A stretch of DNA of 22,751 bases, from positions 1-22,751 of IMG/VR virus record IMGVR_UViG_3300006917_002601. One strand, 5' to 3'. The notes under the pieces were generated by a model. It did no database searches and was not told where the DNA came from. It saw only the letters and a program-made list of their open reading frames with translations. The DNA comes from a virus. Below are positions 1 through 7,885 of the stretch, one piece after another; the first letter of the stretch is position 1; each line of letters starts with the position of its first letter. Both the position numbers and the translations under genes were made by a program.

Positions 1-297
1 GCCGCCAACACGGCGAACCTCGCGGGTCCGGTGGCCGTGGCGATGTCGGCCAACCTCGCTGGCACCTTCGGCTGGTACCAGATCGGCGGTCTCGCGGTCA
101 TGAAGAAGACCGCCGTCGCCGTCAGCCCGCAGGTCGCCATCTACCAGTCCGCCACGGCGGGCCGGGTGATGCCGACGGTGGCGACGGGCAAGCAGCTGCT
201 CGGCGCGCGCGCCGCCAATCTGGCGACGGTCGCGTCCGGTGTCTCGACGGTGATCGTCTCGATCAACCGTCCGCACAAGCAGGGCCAGATCATCTGA
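1..297 (+). CDS. C-terminal part of a capsid-region structural protein (partial)
   Basis: The reading frame is open from the first base of the window, so the start lies outside it. The visible 98 residues are rich in Ala, Thr, Val and Gly and have no charged clusters until the end (RPHKQGQII). The segment GGLAVMKKTAVAV followed by ATGKQLLGARAAN suggests a beta-rich virion protein such as a capsid decoration or stabilising protein. It sits upstream of a strong terminator and the tail genes, where capsid genes are expected. I do not recognise the exact family, so the capsid role rests on position and composition. Confidence 0.6.
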   Translation, partial: AANTANLAGPVAVAMSANLAGTFGWYQIGGLAVMKKTAVAVSPQVAIYQSATAGRVMPTVATGKQLLGARAANLATVASGVSTVIVSINRPHKQGQII

Positions 298-302
298 CGA
301 CT

Positions 303-337
303 AGGGGCGGCGGGTTCGCCCGTCGCCCCTTCCTTTC
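303..337 (+). terminator. Rho-independent terminator after the capsid-region gene
   Basis: Six bases after the stop codon, a 12-bp stem (AGGGGCGGCGGG paired with CCCGTCGCCCCT, with one G-U pair in RNA) closes on a TTCG tetraloop. The downstream side runs into the T-rich stretch TTCCTTTC. This is the clearest intrinsic terminator in the window. It would reduce transcription from the capsid genes into the tail genes, a plausible way to set a high capsid-to-tail ratio. Ribosome binding for the next gene (GAGG at 338-341) follows directly. Confidence 0.75.
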
Positions 338-346
338 GAGGTACGC

Positions 347-1165
347 ATGGCGCTGCCGTCGCGCGTTCTCAACTCCGGCGTCACCAGCCTCTCAACCGTG
401 GCGATCTGCGGAGAGGGCGCGAGCGACGTCTCGGCAGCAGGCAGCACCTCCAGCGACGCGGCGTCGCTCTCCAGCATCTACAACCGGATTTCCACGGTCG
501 CCGCAGGCGCTGGCGTGAAGCTGCCGCCGACCGAAATGGGCGCGACGGTCTACGTCGCGAACGCGGGCGCCAACAACCTCACCGTCTATCCCTACGACAC
601 CGGCTCGACCATCGTCGGCGCGGCGTCGAACGTGCTGCTGCCGCTGGACTCGGCCTTGTATTTCGCGGTCTCCAACACGCGCTGGGAGGTCCTCCAGGGC
701 TCAGGCACCATCCTGCCGGGCGGCTACGGGTCGTTCTACTCGACCGCCACCCAGACCGCCGCGCTCGTCAACACGGCCTATCCCCTCACCTTCAACAACA
801 CCTCGGCATCCTTCGGCGTGAGCATCGGCACCCCGACCTCGCGCATCGTCGCCGCGCAGACCGGCGTCTACGTGATCGACTTCTCCGCGCAGTTCGACAA
901 GACCGCAGCGGTCGCGGCGGCTGCCTACATCTGGCTGCGGGTCAACGGCGTGAACGTTCCAAACAGCGCTGGCAAGGTGTCGATCCAAGGGGCCGACGCC
1001 GAGACCATCCCGTCGTGGAGCTACGTGCAGGCGCTCAGCGCGGGCCAGTACGCCGAGCTGGTGTGGTCCACCTCCGATACCAACGTCTTCATCGCCGCCT
1101 TCGCCGCCTCCGCGCCGGTCCCGGCGATCCCCTCCGTCATCGTGAACGTGACCCAGATCGCATGA
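347..1165 (+). CDS. Virion protein with a duplicated N-terminal domain and a C1q-like jelly-roll C-terminus
   Basis: This 272-residue protein has two parts. Residues 1-115 closely resemble the whole protein encoded at 1957-2316: shared SRV, ICG-GA, GVKLPPTE, NAGA-LTVYP and GSTI motifs. Residues about 125-272 have the pattern of a small trimeric jelly-roll (C1q/TNF-like) domain seen in phage decoration and fibre proteins: YSTATQT, SRIVAAQTGVYVIDFSAQF, IWLRVNGVNV, LSAGQYAELVWSTSD and a final PSVIVNVTQI. It is therefore probably exposed on the virion surface, for example as a head or tail decoration. ATG 347 has GAGG upstream. Its stop overlaps the next start as ATGA. The assignment is from sequence pattern and context only. 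Confidence 0.72.
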   Translation: MALPSRVLNSGVTSLSTVAICGEGASDVSAAGSTSSDAASLSSIYNRISTVAAGAGVKLPPTEMGATVYVANAGANNLTVYPYDTGSTIVGAASNVLLPLDSALYFAVSNTRWEVLQGSGTILPGGYGSFYSTATQTAALVNTAYPLTFNNTSASFGVSIGTPTSRIVAAQTGVYVIDFSAQFDKTAAVAAAAYIWLRVNGVNVPNSAGKVSIQGADAETIPSWSYVQALSAGQYAELVWSTSDTNVFIAAFAASAPVPAIPSVIVNVTQIA

Positions 1166-1944
1166 TCCTCGCCGGAAACCTCGACCAGACCCTGCCGATC
1201 GTCTGCAACGTGGACGACGACGTCGTGCGCGCGCACGTGCAGGCGTCGTGCAAGCTGAAGCTGCCGTGGCTTGAGATGGTCGAGGCGCACGACCGGCCCG
1301 CCATCGTGGTTGGCGGCGGCCCGTCGATGCGCGCCCTGCGCCCGATGATCCTGGCGCTGCGGAATGGAGGGGCCGAGGTCTTCGCCACCAACGGCACCGT
1401 GCCGATCCTGTACGCAGCGGGCATCTCGTCGGATCACCATGTCCTGCTCGACGCCCGGCCCGAGAACGTCGCCTTCGTGGAGGGGCCGAAGCCCCAGCAC
1501 TACCTCGTCGCCTCCCAGTGCCACCCGGACCTGTTCCGGGCCATCGCGGGCCACCCGGCGACCATCTGGCACCCGGCCTACCCAGAGATCGACGAGTGGA
1601 TCGGCCACCGCGAGGCCGTGCTGATCGGCGGCGGCACGACGGTCGGGCTGCAGGCCCTGTCGATCGCCTATGCGCTCGGCCACCGCAAGATCCACCTCTT
1701 CGGCTTCGACAGCAGCTACTCCGAGGCCGGCGAGGGCCATGCCTACCCGCAGCCGCTCAACGCCGACGAGGAGCGCCAGGAGTTCCGCGTGGGCGACCGC
1801 GCCTTCATCTGCGCGCCGTGGATGGCCCGTCAGGCGATGGAGTTCCAGATCGCGTCCCGTCAATTGTGCGATGGGGACGCGGAATTGTATGTTCACGGCA
1901 CGGGACTTCTCCCGGCCATAGCCGCCCAGATGGGCAGAAACTGA
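1162..1944 (+). CDS. MptE-like / DUF115-family protein in the virion cluster
   Basis: The product has 260 residues. Residues about 42-52 form a glycine-rich nucleotide-binding-like loop (IVVGGGPSM). ATNGTVPILYAAGI and HHVLLDARPENV follow, then GGGTTVGLQALSIAYALGHRKIHLFGFDSSY near residue 155. This order matches the 6-hydroxymethylpterin pyrophosphokinase MptE-like domain (DUF115), also found in motility-associated glycosylation factors. The phage function is unknown; glycan or nucleotide-sugar related modification is a possibility by family analogy only. ATG 1162 overlaps the previous stop (ATGA), and longer in-frame starts upstream would lie inside the preceding gene. Its position between two paralogous virion genes is odd and suggests it acts on virion proteins or was inserted there. 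Confidence 0.7.
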   Translation: MILAGNLDQTLPIVCNVDDDVVRAHVQASCKLKLPWLEMVEAHDRPAIVVGGGPSMRALRPMILALRNGGAEVFATNGTVPILYAAGISSDHHVLLDARPENVAFVEGPKPQHYLVASQCHPDLFRAIAGHPATIWHPAYPEIDEWIGHREAVLIGGGTTVGLQALSIAYALGHRKIHLFGFDSSYSEAGEGHAYPQPLNADEERQEFRVGDRAFICAPWMARQAMEFQIASRQLCDGDAELYVHGTGLLPAIAAQMGRN

Positions 1945-1956
1945 AAGGACGTCCCA

Positions 1957-2316
1957 ATGCCGATCCCCTCTCGCGTGCAGGCCTCGGGCAACTCGGGCCT
2001 CGCCACCATCTCCATCTGCGGCGACGGCGCCACCGGCCTCACCGCGACCGGAACGACTGCGGCGGACGCGCTGCAGCTGTCGGCGGTCTGGAACACCGTC
2101 GGGACCACGGCGGCCAGCACGGGCGTCAAGCTCCCGCCGACCGAGGCGGGCGCGATGGTGTGCGTCTACAACGCGGGCGCCAGCACGCTGACGGTCTACC
2201 CGGCGACGGGCTCGACCATCAACGCCGGCGCCTCCTCGCTCAGCGTGACCTCGACCACGCGCGTCCTGTTCATCGCGACGAGCGCGACGACCTGGATCTC
2301 GATCGCGGGCGCCTGA
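1957..2316 (+). CDS. Small virion protein, paralogue of the N-terminal domain at 347
   Basis: A 119-residue protein, Thr/Ala/Ser/Gly-rich and predicted to be all beta. It aligns over its full length with residues 1-115 of the protein at 347-1165, sharing about 45% of positions by eye (PSRV, ICG-GA, GVKLPPTE-GA, NAGA-LTVYP, GSTI). It therefore seems to be the stand-alone version of that domain and probably assembles on the same virion site. GAAAGGA lies about ten bases before ATG 1957. The next gene starts two bases after its stop. No catalytic motif is seen. Confidence 0.72.
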   Translation: MPIPSRVQASGNSGLATISICGDGATGLTATGTTAADALQLSAVWNTVGTTAASTGVKLPPTEAGAMVCVYNAGASTLTVYPATGSTINAGASSLSVTSTTRVLFIATSATTWISIAGA

Positions 2317-2318
2317 TC

Positions 2319-2858
2319 ATGCCGCTCGACAGCGACATCGCCAACGCCGACGCCAAGCTCCATGTGGAGTTCTACGACCACAAGGAGCTTGGCCGGCCGT
2401 TCGTCCGCATCATGGTGCCGGGCGACACGACCAACATCATCGACCAGCCGGTGCGCGACGACCACAAGGAGCGGTTCCCGCGGCAGTGGCTGCACTTCCA
2501 GATGCAGTCGGAGAACGGCGACATCCCCGGCACGAAGCTGGAGGAGTGGCACCGCACCTCGCCCGCGGACATTTCCGACGCGCAGGTGGCCGAGCTTCAG
2601 ATCCTGAAGTTCCGCACCGTCGAGCAGGTCGCCACCGCGTCCGACGCGCAGATGATGCGCGTTGGCATGGGCGGCGTCGGGCTGCGGCTCAAGGCGCAGG
2701 CGTTCCTGCGGCTGAAGTCGGATGCCACCTCAAGCAGCGAACTCGCCGAGGCCAAGGCCAAGCTGGCGGCGCTGGAGGCACAGGTCGCGGCGCTGATGGC
2801 CGCCAAGGACGAGGCCCCGCGTCGCGGACGCCCGCCGATGAACGACAGGAGCGCCTGA
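2319..2858 (+). CDS. Hypothetical virion-cluster protein with C-terminal coiled coil
   Basis: A 179-residue protein. Residues 1-110 are charged and globular (LHVEFYDHKELGRPFVRIMVPGD, WLHFQMQSENGDIPGTKLEEW). Residues about 138-165 form a heptad-rich coiled coil (ELAEAKAKLAALEAQVAALMAAK), ending in the basic tail RRGRPP, which resembles an AT-hook core. The gene lies between decoration-type genes and the connector gene, so it may be a scaffold or head-completion factor; I do not recognise the family. ATG 2319 follows the previous stop by two bases, and no good Shine-Dalgarno is visible, so coupled translation is likely. Confidence 0.65.
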   Translation: MPLDSDIANADAKLHVEFYDHKELGRPFVRIMVPGDTTNIIDQPVRDDHKERFPRQWLHFQMQSENGDIPGTKLEEWHRTSPADISDAQVAELQILKFRTVEQVATASDAQMMRVGMGGVGLRLKAQAFLRLKSDATSSSELAEAKAKLAALEAQVAALMAAKDEAPRRGRPPMNDRSA

Positions 2859-2859
2859 C

Positions 2860-3768
2860 ATGGGCTCGACGATGGTCCAGCTTGTCCAGCAAGTCTCGAA
2901 CGAGCTGGGCCTCGTCGCGCCGTCCACCGTGGCGGGCAACAACGCGCAGGACGTCATCCAGACCCTCGCGCTGATGAACGCCTCGGGCTACGAGCTTCTC
3001 AAGCGCCACGATTGGCGCGAACTGACGCGGCCCTACCGCTTCACGGTCCAGTACCTTGCCACGACGGGAACGTGGAACACCTCGTCGGCGGCGATCACCG
3101 GCATCCCCGACACGACCGGCCTCGACACGACCTACATGGCGGTCGGCACGGGCATCAACCAGGACACGTTCATTCAGTCCGTAGACAGCGGCACGCAGGT
3201 GACGCTCAACCAGATCCCGGCATCCGCCGGGACCGGCGCGGCGATCACCTTCGCCAAGACGAAGTACGCGCTGCCCAACGACTACGACAGCCTCGTCCCG
3301 CGCACGCAGTGGGACAAGAGCAAGCGCTGGGAGATGCTTGGCCCTGAGAGCCCGCAGCAGTGGGAATGGCTGCTCTCGGGCTACATCTCGACAGGCCCGC
3401 GCATCCGCTGGCGGCTCTACGGCGGCTACTTCCAGATCTGGCCCGCCACGACGACCTCGGAATACCTCGGCTTCGAGTACCGCTCCAAGGGCTGGGCGCT
3501 GTCGTCTGCCGGCGCGGTGAAGAACAGCTTCACCGCCGACGACGACACCTGCGTCTATCCCGACCGCGTCATGGTCCTGATGACGAAGCTCAAGTATTTC
3601 GAGGCGAAGGGCTTCGACACGACGGCGCTCTACCGCGACTTCCTGCGCGAGCTGGAGACCGCGATGGGGCAGGACATGTCGGCGGCGAACCTGTCCTTCG
3701 CGCCGCGCCCCGGCACGGTGCTGATCGGCTACGACAACATCCCCGACAGCGGCTACGGGTCCACCTGA
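2860..3768 (+). CDS. Head-tail connector / P22 gp4-like tail accessory protein
   Basis: A 302-residue protein. The N-terminal part (VQLVQQVSNELGL, DVIQTLALMNASGYELLKRHDW) is helical, like the adaptor proteins that sit under the portal in P22-like phages. A beta-rich insert with TTYMAVGTGI follows, and then LPNDYDSLVPRTQWDKSKRW, WRLYGGYFQIWP and helices near the end. It lies immediately before the gp10-like hub gene, the order seen in P22-type tail machines. It is longer than P22 gp4 (about 166 residues) and matches the extended podovirus form. AGGAG lies nine bases before ATG 2860. The name is by pattern and order. Confidence 0.68.
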   Translation: MGSTMVQLVQQVSNELGLVAPSTVAGNNAQDVIQTLALMNASGYELLKRHDWRELTRPYRFTVQYLATTGTWNTSSAAITGIPDTTGLDTTYMAVGTGINQDTFIQSVDSGTQVTLNQIPASAGTGAAITFAKTKYALPNDYDSLVPRTQWDKSKRWEMLGPESPQQWEWLLSGYISTGPRIRWRLYGGYFQIWPATTTSEYLGFEYRSKGWALSSAGAVKNSFTADDDTCVYPDRVMVLMTKLKYFEAKGFDTTALYRDFLRELETAMGQDMSAANLSFAPRPGTVLIGYDNIPDSGYGST

Positions 3769-3769
3769 C

Positions 3770-5335
3770 ATGGTCAGGCCGTCTCCGATCATGCGCGCGG
3801 CCAAGCAGGCGACGGCGCGCGTCGCGTCCGTGCCGGCGCCCATCGGCGGCTGGAACGCGCGCGACAGCCTCGCGAACATGAAGCCGACCGACGCGGTGTC
3901 GCTGACCAACTACTTCCCGACCGCGACCAACGTCGTGCTGCGCGGCGGCTACCAGAAGCACGCCACGGGCCTGCCCGGTCAGGTCGAGACGCTGATGGCG
4001 TACAACGGCGCCACGACGCAGTCGCTGTTCGCGATCTCGGGCAACAACATCTACAACGTGACGAGCGCGGGCGCGGTCGGCGCGGCGGTCGTGTCGGGCC
4101 TGACCAACAGCCGCTGGGAAAGCACGAACGTCGCCACCGCTGGCGGCAACTTCCTCTACGCGGTCTCGGGCGGCAACAGCCCGCTGCTCTACGACGGCTC
4201 GACCTGGACGGCGATCACAGGCGCCTCGACGCCTGCCATCACGGGCGTGACGACGAGCGAACTCGACAACGTCACGCTGTTCAAGAATCGCCTGTGGTTC
4301 ATCCAGCGCAACACGCTCAAGGCTTGGTATCTGCCCACGCAATCGGTCGGCGGCGCCGCACAGGTGCTGGACCTCTCGACGGTCGCGCGCAAGGGCGGCT
4401 ATCTGCTCGCGATGGGCGTCTGGACGATCGACGCGGGCTTCGGCCTCGACGACAACCTCGTCTTCGTCACGACGCAGGGCGAGATCATCATCTATCGCGG
4501 CACCGACCCGGCCAACATCTCGACGTGGTCGCTGGTCGGCGTATGGGCGATGGGCGCGCCGATGGGCAAGCGGTGCCTCGCCAAGTTCGCGGGCGACCTC
4601 GCCTACATCGCCTTCGACGGCCTGTTCCCGCTCTCGCAGGCGCTCCAGAGCGCGCGCGTCGCGCCGCAGAGCGTGGCGCTGACCGACAAGATCCAGGGCG
4701 CGTTCGCAAGCGCCACGACGGCCTATCAGGGCTTGTTCGGCTGGGAGATCTGCGTCGCGCCGAAGTTCAACGCCATCGTAGTGAACATCCCCGTCGGCAC
4801 CGGCTCGCAGCAGCAGTACGTGATGAACACCATCGTGCAGAGCTGGTGCAACTTCACCGGCTGGCCCGCCAACTGCTTCACGCTCCACAAGCAGGATCTG
4901 TGGTTTGGCGGCACCGACTACGTCGCCAAGGCGTGGACGGACGATCACGCGGACGACAACGTCGCCATCTCCGCTGGCGCGCTGCAGGCCTTCAACTACT
5001 TCGGCTCGCGCGGCCAGAAGAAGATCTTCACTCGGGCGAGGCCCAACCTGTTCGCGGACGGGCAGCCCTCGGTCTTCGTGGGCATCAACGTCGATTTCCA
5101 GACCAACGACACCTCGGCTCCGCTGGCCTATCTGCCGCCGACCGGCGCGGTCTGGGACACGGCGATCTGGGATAGCTCGAACTGGGGCGCGGGCCAGAAC
5201 ATCTCGCTGAACTGGCAGGGCGTCACGGGCGTGGGGTACTGCGGGTCGATCAACTTCCGCTCGGCCAGCAAGGGCCTGTCGCTGGAATGGGCCGCGACGG
5301 ACGTCGTCTTCATGCCGGGCTGGGTCGGCATATGA
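3770..5335 (+). CDS. P22 gp10-like tail hub / packaged-DNA stabilisation protein
   Basis: A 521-residue, beta-rich protein without signal peptide. It opens with PIGGWNARDSLANMKPTDAVSLTNYFP, a signature-like start of the family that forms the tail hub and closes the portal after packaging. Repeated short beta blades follow (LFAISGNNIYNVTSAG, FLYAVSGGNSPLLYDG, LVFVTTQGEIIIYRG, LAYIAFDGLFPLSQ, LWFGGTDYVAKAW), consistent with a beta-propeller-like body. The gene starts one base after the connector stop and its own stop overlaps the next start (ATGA), so the tail proteins are probably made in fixed ratio. A second in-frame ATG at 3791 is a possible alternative start. Confidence 0.72.
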   Translation: MVRPSPIMRAAKQATARVASVPAPIGGWNARDSLANMKPTDAVSLTNYFPTATNVVLRGGYQKHATGLPGQVETLMAYNGATTQSLFAISGNNIYNVTSAGAVGAAVVSGLTNSRWESTNVATAGGNFLYAVSGGNSPLLYDGSTWTAITGASTPAITGVTTSELDNVTLFKNRLWFIQRNTLKAWYLPTQSVGGAAQVLDLSTVARKGGYLLAMGVWTIDAGFGLDDNLVFVTTQGEIIIYRGTDPANISTWSLVGVWAMGAPMGKRCLAKFAGDLAYIAFDGLFPLSQALQSARVAPQSVALTDKIQGAFASATTAYQGLFGWEICVAPKFNAIVVNIPVGTGSQQQYVMNTIVQSWCNFTGWPANCFTLHKQDLWFGGTDYVAKAWTDDHADDNVAISAGALQAFNYFGSRGQKKIFTRARPNLFADGQPSVFVGINVDFQTNDTSAPLAYLPPTGAVWDTAIWDSSNWGAGQNISLNWQGVTGVGYCGSINFRSASKGLSLEWAATDVVFMPGWVGI

Positions 5336-5763
5336 TCGTCGCGGGGCCGCATGTCGGGCATTGGGTGCTGGGCCGCATCGGCGGCTTCTTCGACCCGGTC
5401 TGCATGTCGGCCATCGGCTGGGAGAGCGACGGCAAGCTGACCGCAGGCGCGGCGTACCGCGATTGGAATGGCGTGTCGATCGAAGGCCAGATCGCCGCTG
5501 ACAGGCCGTTGACGCGCGGCTTCATCTCCGCGATCTTCGACTATCCGTTTCGGCAGCTTGGCGCGCGCAAGATCATCGCGACGACCAGCGCGGACCACAT
5601 CCGCAGCATCCGGCTCTTGCGCCGCCTCGGTTTCGTTGAGGAGGCCTGCCTGCGCGATGCCTCGCCGGGCGGCGACCTCATCATCTGCACCATGCGGCGC
5701 GATGACTGCCGCTTCCTAGGAGAGCGTCATGGGCAAGAAGGCTTCCGCACCGCCAGCACCTGA
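5332..5763 (+). CDS. GNAT-like N-acetyltransferase of the podovirus tail cluster
   Basis: The product has 143 residues and a degenerate GNAT fold. HWVLGRIGGFF and the strand AIGWESDGKLTAGAAYRDWNG come first. FDYPFRQLGARKIIATTSADHIRSIRLLRRLGFVEEACLRDA gives the acetyl-CoA binding helix and the typical LGF. The end, GDLIICTMRRDDCRFL, matches the C-terminal strand of the family. Small GNAT genes are often found between tail and ejection genes of podoviruses; their substrate is not established. ATG 5332 overlaps the previous stop. The last 35 bases overlap the next gene in another frame, an unusually long overlap for this genome. Confidence 0.75.
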   Translation: MIVAGPHVGHWVLGRIGGFFDPVCMSAIGWESDGKLTAGAAYRDWNGVSIEGQIAADRPLTRGFISAIFDYPFRQLGARKIIATTSADHIRSIRLLRRLGFVEEACLRDASPGGDLIICTMRRDDCRFLGERHGQEGFRTAST

Positions 5764-6640
5764 CTACGCGGGCGCCGCGAAGGCGCAGGGTGCCGCCAAC
5801 GTCGAGGCTGCGCGCGCCTCGGCCATGCTCTCCAACCCGAACGTCTACGGCCCGCTCGGCACGCAGACGGTGACCTACGATGGCGACATCCCGACCGTGC
5901 GGCAGACGCTCACGCCGCAAGCGCAGGCGACGCTGGATGCCCAGCAGCAGGTCGAGCGCAGGCTGGCCCAGCTTGGCCTGCAGGGCATCGGAACCGCCGA
6001 AAGCACGCTCGGGACGCCCTTCCAGACGCAGACGGGCGACCTAAACACCGTCTTCGACCTGTCGGGCCTCCCGCGCGCGCCGGTCAACGCCGGGACGACC
6101 GCGCAGGAAGCGATCATGGCGAGGCTGGAGCCGCAGATCCAGCGCAGCCGGTCGCAGCTGGAGACGCAGCTTGCCAACCAAGGCCTGGCGCGCGGCGGCG
6201 AGGCCTACAACGCCGCGATCCGCGAGCAGCAGCAGCAGGAGAACGACCTTCGCTCGCAGGCGGCGCTGCAGGGCATCAACCTCGACACGCAGGCCCGGCA
6301 GCAGGCGGCGGCGGAGCAGCAGGCGGCGATGGGGTTCGAGAACCAGGCGCGCGCGCAGGCCCTGCAGCGCGAGTTGTCGCTCCGTTCGCAGCCGCTCAAC
6401 GAGATCATCGGCCTGATGGGTGGCTCGCAGATCCAGATGCCGCAGTTCGGGGCCTATCAGGGCCAGCAGGTCGCGCCCGCCCCGATTTTCGGCGCGGCGC
6501 AGGCGGCGGGGCAGAACGCGATGCAGCAATATGGCATCCAGCAGGCCGGTCTCAACGCGCAGTCTTCGGCGCTCGGAGGACTGTTTGGCACCGCTCTCGG
6601 AGGCTGGGGCTACGGCGGATTCAAGAACCCGTTCCGCTGA
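5729..6640 (+). CDS. Putative ejection (internal virion) protein, first of three
   Basis: A 303-residue protein starting MGKKASAPPAPDY, with long Ala/Gln-rich helical stretches (residues about 60-90 and 125-225, with runs such as REQQQQEND and RQQAAAEQQAAM). The C-terminus is Gly-rich (LFGTALGGWGYGGFKNPF). This composition and the place after the tail hub and before two larger Ala/Gln-rich proteins fit the proteins ejected with the DNA in P22-like phages (gp7/gp20/gp16 type). AGGAG lies nine bases before ATG 5729. The start is inside the preceding gene. The role is inferred; no enzymatic motif is visible. Confidence 0.65.
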   Translation: MGKKASAPPAPDYAGAAKAQGAANVEAARASAMLSNPNVYGPLGTQTVTYDGDIPTVRQTLTPQAQATLDAQQQVERRLAQLGLQGIGTAESTLGTPFQTQTGDLNTVFDLSGLPRAPVNAGTTAQEAIMARLEPQIQRSRSQLETQLANQGLARGGEAYNAAIREQQQQENDLRSQAALQGINLDTQARQQAAAEQQAAMGFENQARAQALQRELSLRSQPLNEIIGLMGGSQIQMPQFGAYQGQQVAPAPIFGAAQAAGQNAMQQYGIQQAGLNAQSSALGGLFGTALGGWGYGGFKNPFR

Positions 6641-6655
6641 TTTCTGGAGGCATAG

Positions 6656-7885
6656 ATGGCCGTTTCATTCAACCTGCCCGACCCATACGAGGCCCAGAAG
6701 GCCGACATTGCCCGTCGGCAGAAATACGCCGAGGCGCTCCAGCAGCAGGCGTTCCAGCCCGTCGAGATCCAGAGCTATCAGGGCATCCAAGCGCCGATCC
6801 CCGTCGCTGCCGGTCTCGCGAAGGCGCTGCAGGGGCTCATGGGCGGATACTTCGCCGGGCAGGCTCGCGACGAAGCCCGCGAACTCCGCGAAGGCGACAT
6901 CAAGAAGGGCCAGGAGTTCGCCGCCGCCCTGCAGGGCGCGAAGACGCCAGAGGAGCGCGAGAAGCTGACGCTGGAGGCGCTTGGTGGCACGATGGGCCAG
7001 CGCGCGCAGGGGATTGCCGGGCCGATGCTGGGGTTGACCGAAACTCGGGCCGAAGCCGAAAGGCGTCGCGCGGCTACTGCGGAGCAGAGGGAGGCCGATC
7101 GCGCTTTGCGTGAAAGCATCGCGCTCGGTCAGCAGGAGAATGCAAGGCTGCTTGCCGGCGTAGCCGCCGGTTCGCGTGCGGATGCGCTGGAGGCTCGTCG
7201 TGAGGCGGAAGCGGGTCGTCGCGAGGACCGGCAGCGCGAAAGAGAGCGCAGGGAGCGCGAGAGCGTCGAGCGCCGCGAGCAGCTGACGGCGCCCGAGCAG
7301 CGGCAGCTGTTCCAGCAGGAAGACCAGATCAGCGCCGGGCAAAGCACGCTGTCGCTGCTTGCCGAGGCGCGCAGGTTGAGCGGCCAGTTCCGAGGCGGCG
7401 CTGGCGCGGGCATGATGGCTTACGCCGGGTCGCAGGCGCGCTCGGCTGTCGGTATGGCCCCGAGCGAGGAAAGCAACGCAATCATCAACTACGACAACCT
7501 CGTCAAGGAGCAGGCGCTCGCCAACCTGAAGACGACCTTCGGCGGCAACCCGACCGAGGGCGAGCGCAAGGTTCTGCTCGAGTTGCAGGCCAGCAGCGGC
7601 AAGACGCCCGAGCAGCGCGCCGACATCCTCGACCGCGCCGTGAAGTTGGCAGAGGACCGCATCCGGGGTGCCGAGGCGCGCGCGGAAGCCATCCGCACCC
7701 GCAGCTACCGCCAGCCCGGCGGCCAGCCTGCCGCGCCGACGCCTCCCGCAGCCCCCCAGCGACCCGCGGCCCCGCAGGCTCCTGGGGCCGCGCCGGGGCA
7801 GCAGCCGGCGGGCGGTGGCCTGACGCCCGAGGAACAGCGCGAGCTTGAGGCCCTGCGCGCGCGGTTCCCGAGGGCTCAACGATGA
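6656..7885 (+). CDS. Putative ejection (internal virion) protein, second of three
   Basis: A 409-residue protein, mostly helical and highly charged. Residues about 130-225 form a long Arg/Glu-rich coiled coil (RREAEAGRREDRQRERERRER). A compact block follows with GGNPTEGERKVLLELQASS and RADILDRAVKLAEDRIRGA, a motif pair recurrent in phage virion proteins. The last 60 residues are a Pro/Ala/Gln-rich tail. CTGGAGG lies six bases before ATG 6656. Its stop overlaps the next gene (ATGA). It is probably carried in the capsid and ejected with the genome. Exact equivalence to a P22 protein cannot be settled by eye. Confidence 0.65.
   Translation: MAVSFNLPDPYEAQKADIARRQKYAEALQQQAFQPVEIQSYQGIQAPIPVAAGLAKALQGLMGGYFAGQARDEARELREGDIKKGQEFAAALQGAKTPEEREKLTLEALGGTMGQRAQGIAGPMLGLTETRAEAERRRAATAEQREADRALRESIALGQQENARLLAGVAAGSRADALEARREAEAGRREDRQRERERRERESVERREQLTAPEQRQLFQQEDQISAGQSTLSLLAEARRLSGQFRGGAGAGMMAYAGSQARSAVGMAPSEESNAIINYDNLVKEQALANLKTTFGGNPTEGERKVLLELQASSGKTPEQRADILDRAVKLAEDRIRGAEARAEAIRTRSYRQPGGQPAAPTPPAAPQRPAAPQAPGAAPGQQPAGGGLTPEEQRELEALRARFPRAQR

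Noticed and set aside
3590-4948. Long open frame on the minus strand opposite the tail hub gene
   Set aside because: High-GC sequence gives long antisense frames; this one is Arg/Asp-rich, has no ribosome site, and lies opposite a clearly real gene. The same applies to 9099-10907 and 6665-7948.
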